Shown: positions 51,743 through 61,542 of the stretch, piece by piece
Layout of the letters: each line of letters starts with the position of its first letter
How positions within the stretch are numbered: the first letter of the stretch is position 1
NCBI RefSeq assembly: GCF_002356555.2
Contig: NZ_AP017372.2
Location: 372,001-436,000, forward strand
Direction of reading: 5' to 3'
DNA from: Halorhodospira halochloris
GTDB taxonomy: Bacteria > Pseudomonadota > Gammaproteobacteria > Nitrococcales > Halorhodospiraceae
Length of the DNA stretch: 64,000 nt
Program-made: the position numbers and the translations under genes
Notes under the pieces: model-generated
Told to the model about the DNA's origin: nothing
Seen by the model: the letters and a program-made list of their open reading frames with translations, nothing else
The model's database searches: none

Positions 51743-53017
51743 TTAGTAATGGTTCTGCGTGGCAGAAGCGGCAAGGTCAATTTTGTATAAGCGGCGAGAA
51801 CCTTCGCATACGTTATCAATAAAAACCGCTTGGCCGTCGGGTGAAAAGCGAGGGTGGAGATCACAGCGTTGTGGACCAGCGTACTGGAAGCCGTGGAAAA
51901 AAGCGCCCAAGTGCTCAACGCTTCCGGTATCCAAATCGAGTAGTCGCAGGTGCTGTAGGCGCGCCTTATCGGGATACGAGTCGGTGATCACCCGGCGACT
52001 GTTCACAGAGGGATGGCCGTCACCGAGGTCGTCCAGTTTGCGCTCCGTAAGCGGTTGTAGATGGCCGGATCGGTCGAGCCAGTAGTAGCCGTCTGTCCCA
52101 TCTCGGGCCCGCATGTAGCCGATAAGCCAGTCAGCGTCGTACCAGACAAGATGGCTCACCATGCCAGTGTCTACGAGGAGGGTAAGGGAGCCGGTCGCAA
52201 GGTCTAGCAGCCAGAGACTGTCGTGCCGCCGCCCGTGCTCGAAAACCCGATAGAGAAAAACACAGTGCTGGCCCAAGGGGTCCAGCATGGGATGGTTGAC
52301 CTTGTGCTGATCCCCCTGGTATCCGAACTCCTCTGCAAGCAACGACAGCGAGACGGCAAGGTAGGGGGCGGTGCCGTCAAGAGGCACGACCCATAGTCCG
52401 TCCTCCTGGTCTGAGGGCATCGGGATCTGGGCATGGTTCGAGCGAGCGAAGTAACCGTAGTCAGGGCGCAGTTGCGCGAGCCTCTCGAAGTTGATGGAAA
52501 CCGCAAGTCCGGATTGGGCCGAGGCGTCGTAGACGGGTTTGCTTAAATCACGCAGCCAGCGCCCGTCGTTATTGCGCAGCCGCGTGACGTAGCAATGCGC
52601 GGAGGTGTCGAAGTCGTTGTAAAAGAAGGTTTGCGCATCGACCCACTGGAGCCGGGCCCCTTGCTGCCAATTGAAGGCGCGCGTGGGCCAGCGGCTAAGT
52701 GGGTTGCCTTCGTGATCCGCGAGTACGATGTCGATGGCGGAGGCGCACCAAGGGGGGCGGGCAGTATCCGCGTTGGTCTCGTGCCAGAGCAGACGCCGGC
52801 TATCCGGTGACGCCGGACTGTGATCGTAATAACCGAAGAAAGAGGCTGAATCGGGACGTCCCAGGGACTGGATGGGGTATGGGCACGAGCGGTGGAAATT
52901 GGGCCGGTTCAGCATATACGACCACCTTTGCCAGGCCGCCTTAGCGGCAGCCTTAGCTCGTGGAGCGCTCGTAAGGAGCCGCGCGATGCGACGTTCTAAG
53001 ACGTTGAACTGCGTCAT
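51743..53017 (-). CDS. WD40/TolB-like beta-propeller protein of a glycan cluster
   Basis: A 424-residue protein with propeller-like repeats (SPDSRRLLWHE, DPLGQHCVFLYRV, HPRFSPDGQAVFID), no signal peptide. Such proteins are seen beside glycosyltransferases in O-antigen loci; their role is unknown and they may be unusual transferases or lyases. It overlaps the GT4 gene upstream by four bases. Confidence 0.65.
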   Translation of the reverse strand: MTQFNVLERRIARLLTSAPRAKAAAKAAWQRWSYMLNRPNFHRSCPYPIQSLGRPDSASFFGYYDHSPASPDSRRLLWHETNADTARPPWCASAIDIVLADHEGNPLSRWPTRAFNWQQGARLQWVDAQTFFYNDFDTSAHCYVTRLRNNDGRWLRDLSKPVYDASAQSGLAVSINFERLAQLRPDYGYFARSNHAQIPMPSDQEDGLWVVPLDGTAPYLAVSLSLLAEEFGYQGDQHKVNHPMLDPLGQHCVFLYRVFEHGRRHDSLWLLDLATGSLTLLVDTGMVSHLVWYDADWLIGYMRARDGTDGYYWLDRSGHLQPLTERKLDDLGDGHPSVNSRRVITDSYPDKARLQHLRLLDLDTGSVEHLGAFFHGFQYAGPQRCDLHPRFSPDGQAVFIDNVCEGSRRLYKIDLAASATQNHY

Positions 53018-54123
53018 GAGTTGGGCTCTTGCTGGACCAAATCTTCGTAGAGAGCCATGTACTGCTGTGCTGTCGCCCTAGCAGAAAAGTGCTGCTCTGC
53101 AGCCTGCCGAGCAGCGTGACGTCGTTCGGGGAGATGAGGATCCGATGCGGCAGTCTGGAGGGCTTCAGCCCAAGCGTCTGTACCTTGCTCTGGCACCAGG
53201 CGTACCGCCTCTCCAGCGTACTCTGCGATCTCTCGATGAGCCGGTATGTCGCTGAGTAGTGCCGGGACGCCGCATGCCAGAGATTCTAGAACAGCATTTG
53301 GCAGGCCCTCACTGCGCGACGTGCTCACGAACCAAGAAGCGGTTTGGTAGTAAGGAAGAGGGTCGTCGACGGCACCAGTCAAACAAACGCCGGAGTGATC
53401 GGCCTCGGAGGCAAGCTGGTTGATGAGCGGCCCATCCCCGAGCATGGAGATATGGGGACATGTTGGCCCGAAATCCTCGCGGGGGAACGCCTGCTGGAAA
53501 GCGTCCAGCATTAGGTTCGGTTCTTTGCGAGGGATGAGTGATCCAACCCAAACAAAACCGGGTCGCTCGTTCGGTACGTCTTCGGCAGGCCGGTAGTAGT
53601 CGGTGTCGACGCCGTTGCGAATGGCCTGCGCTGCCATGCCGTACTGTCGAGCGTATAAACGGGCTAGCTCTGAAGAGCATGTTACCGGCTCGTGAACGCG
53701 TCGTATGGCACGCAGGTGCCACCAGGCAAGCGCTCGGCCGGGGAGTGCCCCGAAGCGGGAAGGGTAGTCTTGGACCGGATCATTGCGCAGAGTGGCAAGG
53801 TGGCACCACTGCCCAGTCAGGCTCGAGACCCAGCTATCAGGGCGCACGCCGTTCGTATGGACGACCTGGGGATTGATGTCGTTGAGAATCCGATAAAGCC
53901 TGCTTGGGCCATGGCCGATGGCTGATAGCCGGCCTAGATTAAGCGCATGCACTTTTACATCAGAAGGAATCTGGGAGCGCATGGACCGAGTGGTGCGTTC
54001 AGGTGATAAAATAACCAGATGAGCTTTGAAGCGCCCACGGTCAAGGTTGGTTAACAAGTGGAGCAGCTGTTTGGTCGGTCCAGATGGTGGCAAGCTTGAT
54101 ACAATGTATGACACTTTTATCAT
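53014..54123 (-). CDS. Family 4 glycosyltransferase
   Basis: A 369-residue GT-B enzyme: VSSLPPSGPTKQLLHLLTNL in the N-terminal acceptor domain, FVWVGSLIPRKEPNLMLDAF at the donor domain start, and STSRSEGLPNAVLESLACGVP as the EX7E donor-phosphate motif. The ATGA overlap with the propeller gene suggests the two act together. Confidence 0.9.
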   Translation of the reverse strand: MIKVSYIVSSLPPSGPTKQLLHLLTNLDRGRFKAHLVILSPERTTRSMRSQIPSDVKVHALNLGRLSAIGHGPSRLYRILNDINPQVVHTNGVRPDSWVSSLTGQWCHLATLRNDPVQDYPSRFGALPGRALAWWHLRAIRRVHEPVTCSSELARLYARQYGMAAQAIRNGVDTDYYRPAEDVPNERPGFVWVGSLIPRKEPNLMLDAFQQAFPREDFGPTCPHISMLGDGPLINQLASEADHSGVCLTGAVDDPLPYYQTASWFVSTSRSEGLPNAVLESLACGVPALLSDIPAHREIAEYAGEAVRLVPEQGTDAWAEALQTAASDPHLPERRHAARQAAEQHFSARATAQQYMALYEDLVQQEPNS

Positions 54124-54278
54124 GGAATCGAGGGGTCAGCTTCTAATGATCGGGAGTGGTTCAAATTGGTATGGTTTAGTCCTCCGAAGATCTCCTTCAA
54201 CTTAAGGGCGATATCTGGATGCGGAGACGCGGAGAGCATGATCACGGGGATAAGATATCCTAAAGCATCGTCTGGAAA

Positions 54279-55016
54279 CTATAAAACCTTGTAGTAACAG
54301 CTACGCAACGTTTTTGGTCCAATCAGGGGGTTTTTGGTAAAAAAATAATAAGTTATTTCCTTGTGCGCGCGACGGAAAAGCTTGACCAGGAGGTTTAAGT
54401 CGCTTCCACGCGTTAACGGCGTACGAGAATCGTCGCAAGAATCGGCGCTCACGCCTACAATAGGATTTTCTAGAAAGTTCTGTTTTGCCCTCTTGTGCAA
54501 AAGCCTACGAAAATAAATGTCTGTCCCATGCCAGCCTGTTAGTCGCTCATCATATCCGCCTACGTTCCAGTACAAACTCCTTTGCATAGAAAATGTGTTT
54601 ACGTGGGGGTGTACGTCGTCGACTCCTTTTTTGCGAGGAAAACTATAAAAAACATCCTCTTTCGGCGGGTTTTTTAAAACTTCATGGATGGTTTCGCAGG
54701 GTATTAGGTGGTCAATATCTGTCAAAAGTAGCGTCGCGCCATTCGCTTCATAAGCGCCGATATTTCTCGCAGCGTGTTGGTTCCATGGTTTATCGTATTT
54801 TATGCGGTAAATTGTGACGTTGGTTTTTGCTTTTAGGGTCTGTGGGGGTTGAGGGGCGAGTTCCTGCGACCCATCATCTATAATTATGATTTCAATTTTT
54901 TGCAGTATTTCGTTATCACATGCTAAAAAATTATGATAGTGGCGCTGAAGTGTAATAGGATTGTTATAGTAGGTCAATATTATTGACAGCGCGCAGCTTT
55001 TCTCTTGTTTTTCCAT
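54279..55016 (-). CDS. Family 2-like glycosyltransferase (AT-rich)
   Basis: A 245-residue protein starting LSIILTYYNNPITLQRHYHN, with IIIIDDGS and LLLTDIDHLIP as the nucleotide and DxD segments, and WHGTDIYFRRLL later. Codon use is much more AT-rich than the GC-rich genes on both sides, which points to a separate origin. Confidence 0.82.
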   Translation of the reverse strand: MEKQEKSCALSIILTYYNNPITLQRHYHNFLACDNEILQKIEIIIIDDGSQELAPQPPQTLKAKTNVTIYRIKYDKPWNQHAARNIGAYEANGATLLLTDIDHLIPCETIHEVLKNPPKEDVFYSFPRKKGVDDVHPHVNTFSMQRSLYWNVGGYDERLTGWHGTDIYFRRLLHKRAKQNFLENPIVGVSADSCDDSRTPLTRGSDLNLLVKLFRRAHKEITYYFFTKNPLIGPKTLRSCYYKVL

Positions 55017-55112
55017 TTTATGCGACCTGTGAATAAAGGTTTCGAGCGATGAGGTGTTATCTGCTGCAAAAGAGGTCCTTTAGCTGGTTATTAGCATTTC
55101 CGTACGCACATC

Positions 55113-56303
55113 TCAGTTATCTTGAGCCTGCATGGGGTACTTGACACCGCAGGCGGAGTCTAAGCTGTACTGCCTAGATGTTGCCATGAAAGCTTTCATA
55201 GCTACAATTAGTGCAATGATCGGTATGTAAGCGGTTGTTATGTCGTGTGACGTTTGCCACTGCAGAAAGATGGTCAGTGTAGAAGCGAGGAGCATATAAT
55301 GAATGGCTGAGGGATTATGATGGAAGGCGCGGACGCCAATTAAATATACTGATAATAAAATAAATAGTATAAAAAAGAAAAGCCCAATTAGTCCAGTAGA
55401 GACGGCAACATCGAGAAACAGGTTGTGTGGATAAAACTCGTGATATCGTGAAATCCCGAGGCCTTGTCCAAGTAGTGGGGCTTCCCAAAATTCATTGAGC
55501 CAGAACGAGTATATCTGCAGCCTGGGTTCGTCCTCAATGGCTTGGAAGCCTCGTTCTAGTCGTTCTAATTGGGTAATCGTTATTCCGTGATTGAGGAGAA
55601 GCAGTGTAATAAAAGTTAAGCCGGCAGCCGTTAGAAAAAGTTGTAGTGTGCTTTTTACAAGCCTTTTTTGCGCAAAAGCATAAAGAAAGGCTACGAAGGC
55701 TAACGACAAAAATGGCAAAATTAGTCCGCTTCGCGATAGGGTATAAAACAAGGCCACAAGGAAAAGGGTTGAGAGAAGCGAGAAAACGAGTCTTGCAAAA
55801 AGGGAATGAGTGGTTATGAGCCCTGTTAATGCTGCTGAAAGAGCGACACCAATAGGTAGGGAAACATGTAAGTAGTGACCTCGTTCAAAGCCAAAGATAA
55901 GATAATAAAGTGCAATTAGTGCCCCCCATGAAACCAGTAAGAAAACAATAAAAGTAGAGCATCGGCGGTCAATGTCTAGAAATATGGTTAGTAGGGGGGT
56001 GAAACAGGTTAAAAAAAGCTGAACTAGTAGTGTTAAAGTGTAGTGGTCGCGTCCCCAGATAATGGACGCAAAGGAAAAAATAGTAAAGAGGAAATAGAAA
56101 AAGAGGACGACTGCCGCATCGTGTTTTATATTCTTTTTGTATAAAGAGGTGAGGGCAGCAAAAGCGAGGAGGCATAATGCCGCTATGTTTACTGCTTCGC
56201 TGTTATAGAAGAGTTTAATACTGGGTATGTTTAGTGTGGCGCACACAGCGAGAGCTGTACTGCTTTGTTTTAACAATGCGTGTGAAAAAAAGGTTGGCGA
56301 CAT
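55113..56303 (-). CDS. Second O-antigen polymerase/ligase-type (Wzy/WaaL) membrane protein
   Basis: A 396-residue protein with about ten helices. The C-terminal third has LLGQGLGISRYHEFYPHNLFLDVAVSTG, the Wzy_C pattern with HN. AT-rich like its neighbour at 54279. Two such proteins in one window (also at 1483) fit a polymerase plus a ligase, or two stacked glycan clusters. Confidence 0.82.
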   Translation of the reverse strand: MSPTFFSHALLKQSSTALAVCATLNIPSIKLFYNSEAVNIAALCLLAFAALTSLYKKNIKHDAAVVLFFYFLFTIFSFASIIWGRDHYTLTLLVQLFLTCFTPLLTIFLDIDRRCSTFIVFLLVSWGALIALYYLIFGFERGHYLHVSLPIGVALSAALTGLITTHSLFARLVFSLLSTLFLVALFYTLSRSGLILPFLSLAFVAFLYAFAQKRLVKSTLQLFLTAAGLTFITLLLLNHGITITQLERLERGFQAIEDEPRLQIYSFWLNEFWEAPLLGQGLGISRYHEFYPHNLFLDVAVSTGLIGLFFFILFILLSVYLIGVRAFHHNPSAIHYMLLASTLTIFLQWQTSHDITTAYIPIIALIVAMKAFMATSRQYSLDSACGVKYPMQAQDN

Positions 56304-56622
56304 TTGTGGCGCTCGAAGGAATGCGTCGTGAAGGCCCCAAAAGCCATGGTCAGCCAGATTGCATGACGGGCAGGTCGTGTCGTAATGCGTGCGAGATGCG
56401 TTGTTTTAGCCCCCGCGTGAGGAGCGGTTTTTCAAAACAAATAAGCAAGGCTCGTTGCCTGGTTGGTGGGTCGTCGAGTGGACGCTGAACGGAATGCCGG
56501 AGCGCCGAGAGTGAGGCAAATAACCTAAAGAATGAGACAGCGTATGTAGCGGCAGGAGCCCTTTTCGCGTTATACCCTAAATAGGTCGAGAGATTCGCCT
56601 AAGAGGTCAGGTCTTACGGTAA
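56304..56622. other. Intergenic region, no gene seen
   Basis: 319 bases between the Wzy-type gene and the GT4 gene. No frame or hairpin stands out. It probably holds the promoter for the AT-rich pair to its left. Confidence 0.5.
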
Positions 56623-57786
56623 TCAGCCCTCGGCCTTAGCCAGCGGCGATGACTGAAAGTTGTGCGCGATCTTCATAATTAACGTTCTGGCCCGCGCCTG
56701 CCAGGAATAGACATTTATGAGCTCGCTTTGAGCCTCAGCGGCCAGCCGGCTTCCTACCTCGGGGTGGTCCGCCAAGTAGCGGAGGGCCTCTGCCCAGTCC
56801 TCCGCTCGGTCATGGCGACAAACAAGCATGTTTACGTTGTGGTGGGCAATGTCTTGAAGCACGGGGACGTCAGAGCAGATGATTGGGCGGCCGGAGGCCA
56901 TGTATTCAAAGAGCTTCAATGGCGACGTCCACTCACCAATGTCTGTGGATCCGCCGCCGATGTGTACACAAGGCTGGTTCGGGAGCAGTAGAGTATCGAA
57001 AGCAAGCAGATATGTGGGTACATCTTTATGCGGAATATAGCCATGTAGTTTGAGATTTGAGGGGAGGTTCTTGTCTCGTCTCCAGCGTTCGAGGTCGCAT
57101 TCCGTGCCGCCAACTATGTGGAAGTCAAACTCTGGGACAAGCTCGGCAACTTCAGCGACAAGCTCCGCGCCTTTGCCGTGGTACAGGTGGCCGACGTAAG
57201 CGATTTGGGGGCGTTCACCTTTAAAGGTCAGGCTCACGGGTTCCAAATTAGGGTCGATGGGGTCGGCACCGTCAGGAGCAACGATTATATGGTCTTTCAA
57301 GAAGGGCCAAGCTGACTCATAATGTTTTCGTAAGGTGTCGGTTATAACGATGAGCGCTTTAAAAGCCGGCAGGCGGAATAGTAATCCAAGCGCAAAAGCA
57401 ACAAGTGGCCTGCCCTGCTCGTTAGGCATATGGAGCTCGAGCGCGGTTGGATAACCCCTTAATGCAGAAAATAGGCAGCCAAGTGGGTTGCGACCATAAA
57501 CGAGAGTAGGTTTTGAGCGTAAAGCCTTATAAGCGCTTACGAATGCATAATAGTATGATCCGCCCGGGTGCGTAGACAATGTCGTGTAATTTATCGAAAA
57601 CGTGCGCTCGACCCCATAATAAATGAAGGGATCCTGTGGTTGATCAGGCTCGATCTTTTTTGGGTAAGTAGCGTATAGTGTTGTATCGTGCCCTGCTGTT
57701 CCGAGCGCTTGGCACATCTTCATCACATGGATGCTGTTGGCGGAGCGCGAGGGTACGCAGGCGCGCGAGAGGTAGGCAATACGCAA
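56623..57786 (-). CDS. Family 4 glycosyltransferase
   Basis: 387 residues, GT-B fold: RIAYLSRACVPSRSANSIHV at the start, PQIAYVGHLYHGKGAELVAEV at the donor domain, and KLFEYMASGRPIICSDVP as the conserved E-containing motif. It lies 18 bases after the next transferase gene on the same strand. Confidence 0.9.
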   Translation of the reverse strand: MRIAYLSRACVPSRSANSIHVMKMCQALGTAGHDTTLYATYPKKIEPDQPQDPFIYYGVERTFSINYTTLSTHPGGSYYYAFVSAYKALRSKPTLVYGRNPLGCLFSALRGYPTALELHMPNEQGRPLVAFALGLLFRLPAFKALIVITDTLRKHYESAWPFLKDHIIVAPDGADPIDPNLEPVSLTFKGERPQIAYVGHLYHGKGAELVAEVAELVPEFDFHIVGGTECDLERWRRDKNLPSNLKLHGYIPHKDVPTYLLAFDTLLLPNQPCVHIGGGSTDIGEWTSPLKLFEYMASGRPIICSDVPVLQDIAHHNVNMLVCRHDRAEDWAEALRYLADHPEVGSRLAAEAQSELINVYSWQARARTLIMKIAHNFQSSPLAKAEG

Positions 57787-57804
57787 CGCAGTCCACTCCT
57801 TAGT

Positions 57805-58881
57805 CTATCGGTCTCGGCTGTTCGAGTGCGCGGGCGCCACGCTGGCAAGGATTCGCTCCACCCGCTGCACCATGGCATCGACCGAGAAGGTATCGCGTGC
57901 AAAAGCGCGGGCGCGCTGCCCTACCGCATTACAATGGTCAGGCCGCGTCGCCCAATCGGCCACCTGCCCGACAAACGTATCCACCTCACCATCGGCAACG
58001 GCCCCCAACCCCTCCTCGACGATGTACCCACAAGGATCGAACTCAAGGCTTACGGATGGCCGCCCCTGCATCCACGCCTGGATGAATACGTTGGGGAAGC
58101 CCTCCGGCTGGCAGGTATGGACATGGAGGCGGCTTCCGGCCAGCAGGCCGTTGACCTCGGTCGGAGTGCGCGGGCCCAGGTAGTGGAAGTTGGGCGGGAC
58201 ATAGTCCGGGTCGGTCAACCACCCATAGTCATCAGATTGGATGTGGCCAACCATCAGCGCGTCGATGCCGTGGTCGGCCAGGGCCCGGGCGGCCTCGACA
58301 AACAGCTCGGGCCGCTTGGCCGGCTTGATGTTCGCGACCCAGGCAACATAGGGGCGGGGCCACTCGAAAGGCTCGGCCTCCGCGCTCATGCCGTTGGGGA
58401 CGTAGTGGGCGTCGGCCACCGGCGACAAGCCGAGCTGATCCCGATTATTGGTGGTCAGGGCGTGCACGTGGCGAAAACCGCCACGGTTCCAGCGCCGGCG
58501 CACCAACTGGCGCAGCTTGGGGACGACCCCTTTGCTGGGGCGGTGCCACACCCACGGCATGACATCGTTGATGTGGGACACCGCGAACACCATCGGGATA
58601 CCCGCTCGTCCCAAACCCTTGGCCACAGCACGGAAGTGATTGAGGTTGTACCGCCAGTACACCACCTCTGGTTGGCTTTCCAGGACGGCACCGAGGATCT
58701 TGCTCGGTTCCTGGACAGGCCGAAGCCCATAAGGCGTGGCGACATCGATGGACTGCTTCACCGGGGCCACATAGGTCACGGCATGGCCCCGCTCCACCAG
58801 ACCGCGCGCCAATAGGTCGCACTGGATCTCGCTGCCACCCACGTTCTGGCTCATGTGCCGATTGATAATGGTTACTCGCAT
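57805..58881 (-). CDS. GT-B glycosyltransferase
   Basis: 358 residues: VTIINRHMSQNVGGSEIQCD (acceptor domain glycine loop), VAWVANIKPAKRPELFVEAA (donor domain) and CQPEGFPNVFIQAWMQGRPSVS (EX7E-like motif with the second acidic residue replaced). It overlaps the next gene upstream by 10 bases. Confidence 0.9.
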   Translation of the reverse strand: MRVTIINRHMSQNVGGSEIQCDLLARGLVERGHAVTYVAPVKQSIDVATPYGLRPVQEPSKILGAVLESQPEVVYWRYNLNHFRAVAKGLGRAGIPMVFAVSHINDVMPWVWHRPSKGVVPKLRQLVRRRWNRGGFRHVHALTTNNRDQLGLSPVADAHYVPNGMSAEAEPFEWPRPYVAWVANIKPAKRPELFVEAARALADHGIDALMVGHIQSDDYGWLTDPDYVPPNFHYLGPRTPTEVNGLLAGSRLHVHTCQPEGFPNVFIQAWMQGRPSVSLEFDPCGYIVEEGLGAVADGEVDTFVGQVADWATRPDHCNAVGQRARAFARDTFSVDAMVQRVERILASVAPAHSNSRDR

Positions 58882-60110
58882 GCGGCGGCTTTCAGGTTGA
58901 TTTCCAGTCCGATAAGCAACTGCAACTCGCGCTCATAATTCTTGCCGCCATTGATGTGGTCTACCAAAAATTGCGTTGGCGCCAGCCAGGGCACCACACC
59001 ACGCGCCTCCAGGTCGGCCAGGTTCTCGCGGGCCAGCTCCCGCAAGGTTCCGGGCTCGCGGAAGGCGCGGGCGAAATCGATGTAGTTGTGGCGGCTGCGT
59101 AGCAACCACGACTCCTGACCGAGGGCTCGGCTAATACGCCCGGAGACCCGGCGTGACAAAGTGTGCAGTTTGCGGGTGAACGCTGGCGTGCCGAGCCCCA
59201 AGCCAAAGTGGTTCTTGGTCGGCAGCTTGAAAAAATCGGGCCACCGCTTGAGCAGGGCGCCCTTGTAGAGCCTGCATTCTTGCCGCCACTGGGCACGGGC
59301 GGAGAACATCAGCGCGAGCCACTCCGGGTGCGTGAAGGGCGTGCGGACATCTGTCGCCGGGTCGATCACGATGGGCCGGATGGCACCGACCTGACGAATG
59401 CAGAAGTCCAGTCGTTCATACGCTGTCAGCCCCGGAACCTCCGGGATCGCATCGATGGCCGGGAGCCACGTTGCCGGTTCATCCTCCGGCCGGGTCAGCG
59501 GTAGGACCCGGGTGTACTGCTGTGAATCCACAAAAGCCTTCACGGCCCGCCCGTCATCGGGCACGTTCGGGTTGTAGTGCGATCCGGCCACGGGATCACC
59601 GACGAAACCATGAAGGACGATAGGCTCACTCCCCATCTGACGCGTCAGCAACCGATTGAAATAGGCGTCGAAGGTATAGGTCCACTGCCCCCCGTTGCGG
59701 ACGGCATCCACCAGCGCGGCGGTGTCGGGCAGGTGATCGTGCAGGTCCAGGCTCTGGTGGCGACAACCCACGGCCCGGGCGACACGGTTGCCGTACTCGT
59801 AGTCCATGGTCCCGGGCATGCCAAAGGTCAGGGTCTCGATCTCGGCCCCCGCTTCCATGGCGGCGGCGAGCAGCGCGCGGCTGTCCAGGCCGCCCGACAA
59901 CGGGATGTAGTGCGTCCTGCCCGGCGTGATAGACGCGTGGACAGCGCGGCTAAGCACATCGCCGGCCTGGCTGGCGGCGCTGTTCAGGTCAGCGGGGAGC
60001 GTCACGAGCTTGTCCGGCGGCTCAAAGGGTAATACGGACTCCCGGGGCGGCAGGTAGCCGAAGTGCAGATAGGGGAGCCAGTCGAGTGGGTTTTGTTGTT
60101 CCGGGGTCAC
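58872..60110 (-). CDS. Asparagine-synthetase-like amidotransferase lacking the glutaminase domain
   Basis: 412 residues. The PP-loop SGGLDSRAL starts at residue 72 and ETLTFGMPGTMDYEYGNRVA follows, as in the synthetase half of AsnB. The first 60 residues are too short for an N-terminal glutaminase and have no catalytic Cys. Glycan-locus AsnB-like enzymes amidate uronic acids or make other amides. The adjacent PaaK-like adenylating enzyme could supply activated acyl groups. Confidence 0.82.
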   Translation of the reverse strand: MTPEQQNPLDWLPYLHFGYLPPRESVLPFEPPDKLVTLPADLNSAASQAGDVLSRAVHASITPGRTHYIPLSGGLDSRALLAAAMEAGAEIETLTFGMPGTMDYEYGNRVARAVGCRHQSLDLHDHLPDTAALVDAVRNGGQWTYTFDAYFNRLLTRQMGSEPIVLHGFVGDPVAGSHYNPNVPDDGRAVKAFVDSQQYTRVLPLTRPEDEPATWLPAIDAIPEVPGLTAYERLDFCIRQVGAIRPIVIDPATDVRTPFTHPEWLALMFSARAQWRQECRLYKGALLKRWPDFFKLPTKNHFGLGLGTPAFTRKLHTLSRRVSGRISRALGQESWLLRSRHNYIDFARAFREPGTLRELARENLADLEARGVVPWLAPTQFLVDHINGGKNYERELQLLIGLEINLKAAACE

Positions 60111-60119
60111 TGGTCGACC

Positions 60120-61505
60120 TTATGGGTGGACGTGGGAGATGGTGAAGCGGTGCTTGCCAGTGGCATTGGGCTCGATTTCGGACGGGTACTCGAACAGCAC
60201 CTCGCAATCGGCCCCCAGCGCCTTGCGGGTCTCCTCCGTCAGGCGCGCCTCTTCTACCGGCACGTCATAAGGTTCCCTGCCTTCGAGCACCAGCCGGAAC
60301 CGCACCCGGGACAGACTTTCCTGGACGACCTGGAACTTGCGGATGGTCGGCATCGCCCAGACCATGTGCGTGAAGTACTCGCCATGCACATACGACCCAT
60401 CCTGGGCAATGAATTGATCACTCACTCGCCCAGTAACCTGCTTGATCAAAGGAAACGGCCGACCGCAAGGACACGCGTCTTCCGCCCAGACACCCGTGTC
60501 CCCGATCCGATACCGGATCATCGGCATGGCGCGGGCGGTCAGCGAGGTGACCACGATCTCCCCCAGCTCGTCCGGCTCTGTCGGTGAGCCATCCGGGCGC
60601 AGGATCTCGATCATCGTCGCCGTCGGGATGACGTGGAGCCCATCCTCCTGCTCGCAGCTCATGGCCATGTTGCCGAACTCGCGGCTGCCGTAGCGGTTGA
60701 ACACCGGCGCGCCGAAGACCCGGCGGATGTCGGCGCGCATCTCTTCGGTCAGGGTGCCGGCCGAGGTGATGATTGCCTGGGGCCGGTAGACCTCGACGCC
60801 CTCGCGCTCCGCGAAGCGGGCCAGCTCGTGGATGGAGTGGGCATAGGCGAGGACCGTGCGGGGCCGGAACCAATGCCACTCGGCCAGATACTGGCGCATC
60901 TGCGCCTCACCCATGCGGAAGGCGTTCTGCACCAGCTTGTTGCAGCGCAGGCGCTGGCGTAACGGCCACTCCCAATACGGGGGGCGGTGGCGCTGCTCCA
61001 GGATGTCGCGCTCCGCGCCCCAGAGCTCCAGCACCGGCATACCGGGGCGATGGCCCGCCCAACGGTGCATCTGGGCCTTGGCCTGGAGCATGGCCTGTTT
61101 GGAAGCGCGATTCTTGAGTATGCGGACCGGCTCGCCGGTGGAGCCACCGGTCTGGTCCCACCAGGTCTCGTCGGGATAATCCTCATCCGCCAGTTCGTCA
61201 CGGCGCTCAACCAATTCTGAGCGTTCCAGTAGTGGCAGGGCGCTGAAGCGGTCCAGATCAATGCGACCTTTCGCATCTAGCAAGCCGCAGGCGCGCATGC
61301 GCTCGTTCCAGAACGGGAAGCGGTTTGCGGTATCCTTAAAAAGGTCATAGAGGATGCGATTCTGCTCTTGTTTCATATCACTCCACGGCTGACCTTCATG
61401 CGAGAATCGGTCGTCGGAGCGACATCGAGAGAGAAGAAACAACTGCTGGACAAGTCGATAGCACAAAAGGGAGAATGTCTCAACCCAGAAAAGGGCATTA
61501 TTCAT
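60120..61505 (-). CDS. PaaK/CapK-like AMP-forming ligase
   Basis: 461 residues. TGGSTGEP at 119-126 is the ATP/AMP-binding loop, FNRYGSREFGNMA the second core motif, and RYRIGDTGVWAEDACPCGRP the hinge with a CPCG zinc-like turn, as in the phenylacetate-CoA ligase/CapK family. In capsule loci these activate an acid for transfer to a sugar. ATGs at 61505 and 61376 are both possible; the first 43 residues are hydrophobic and may not be translated. Confidence 0.82.
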   Translation of the reverse strand: MNNALFWVETFSLLCYRLVQQLFLLSRCRSDDRFSHEGQPWSDMKQEQNRILYDLFKDTANRFPFWNERMRACGLLDAKGRIDLDRFSALPLLERSELVERRDELADEDYPDETWWDQTGGSTGEPVRILKNRASKQAMLQAKAQMHRWAGHRPGMPVLELWGAERDILEQRHRPPYWEWPLRQRLRCNKLVQNAFRMGEAQMRQYLAEWHWFRPRTVLAYAHSIHELARFAEREGVEVYRPQAIITSAGTLTEEMRADIRRVFGAPVFNRYGSREFGNMAMSCEQEDGLHVIPTATMIEILRPDGSPTEPDELGEIVVTSLTARAMPMIRYRIGDTGVWAEDACPCGRPFPLIKQVTGRVSDQFIAQDGSYVHGEYFTHMVWAMPTIRKFQVVQESLSRVRFRLVLEGREPYDVPVEEARLTEETRKALGADCEVLFEYPSEIEPNATGKHRFTISHVHP

Positions 61506-61542
61506 GAATAACGCATCCCAAACAATTTATAAGAGTGCCCAG

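Noticed and set aside
57688-58815. A 375-codon plus-strand frame
   Set aside because: Antisense to two clear glycosyltransferase genes; low-complexity Arg/Val/Gly composition.
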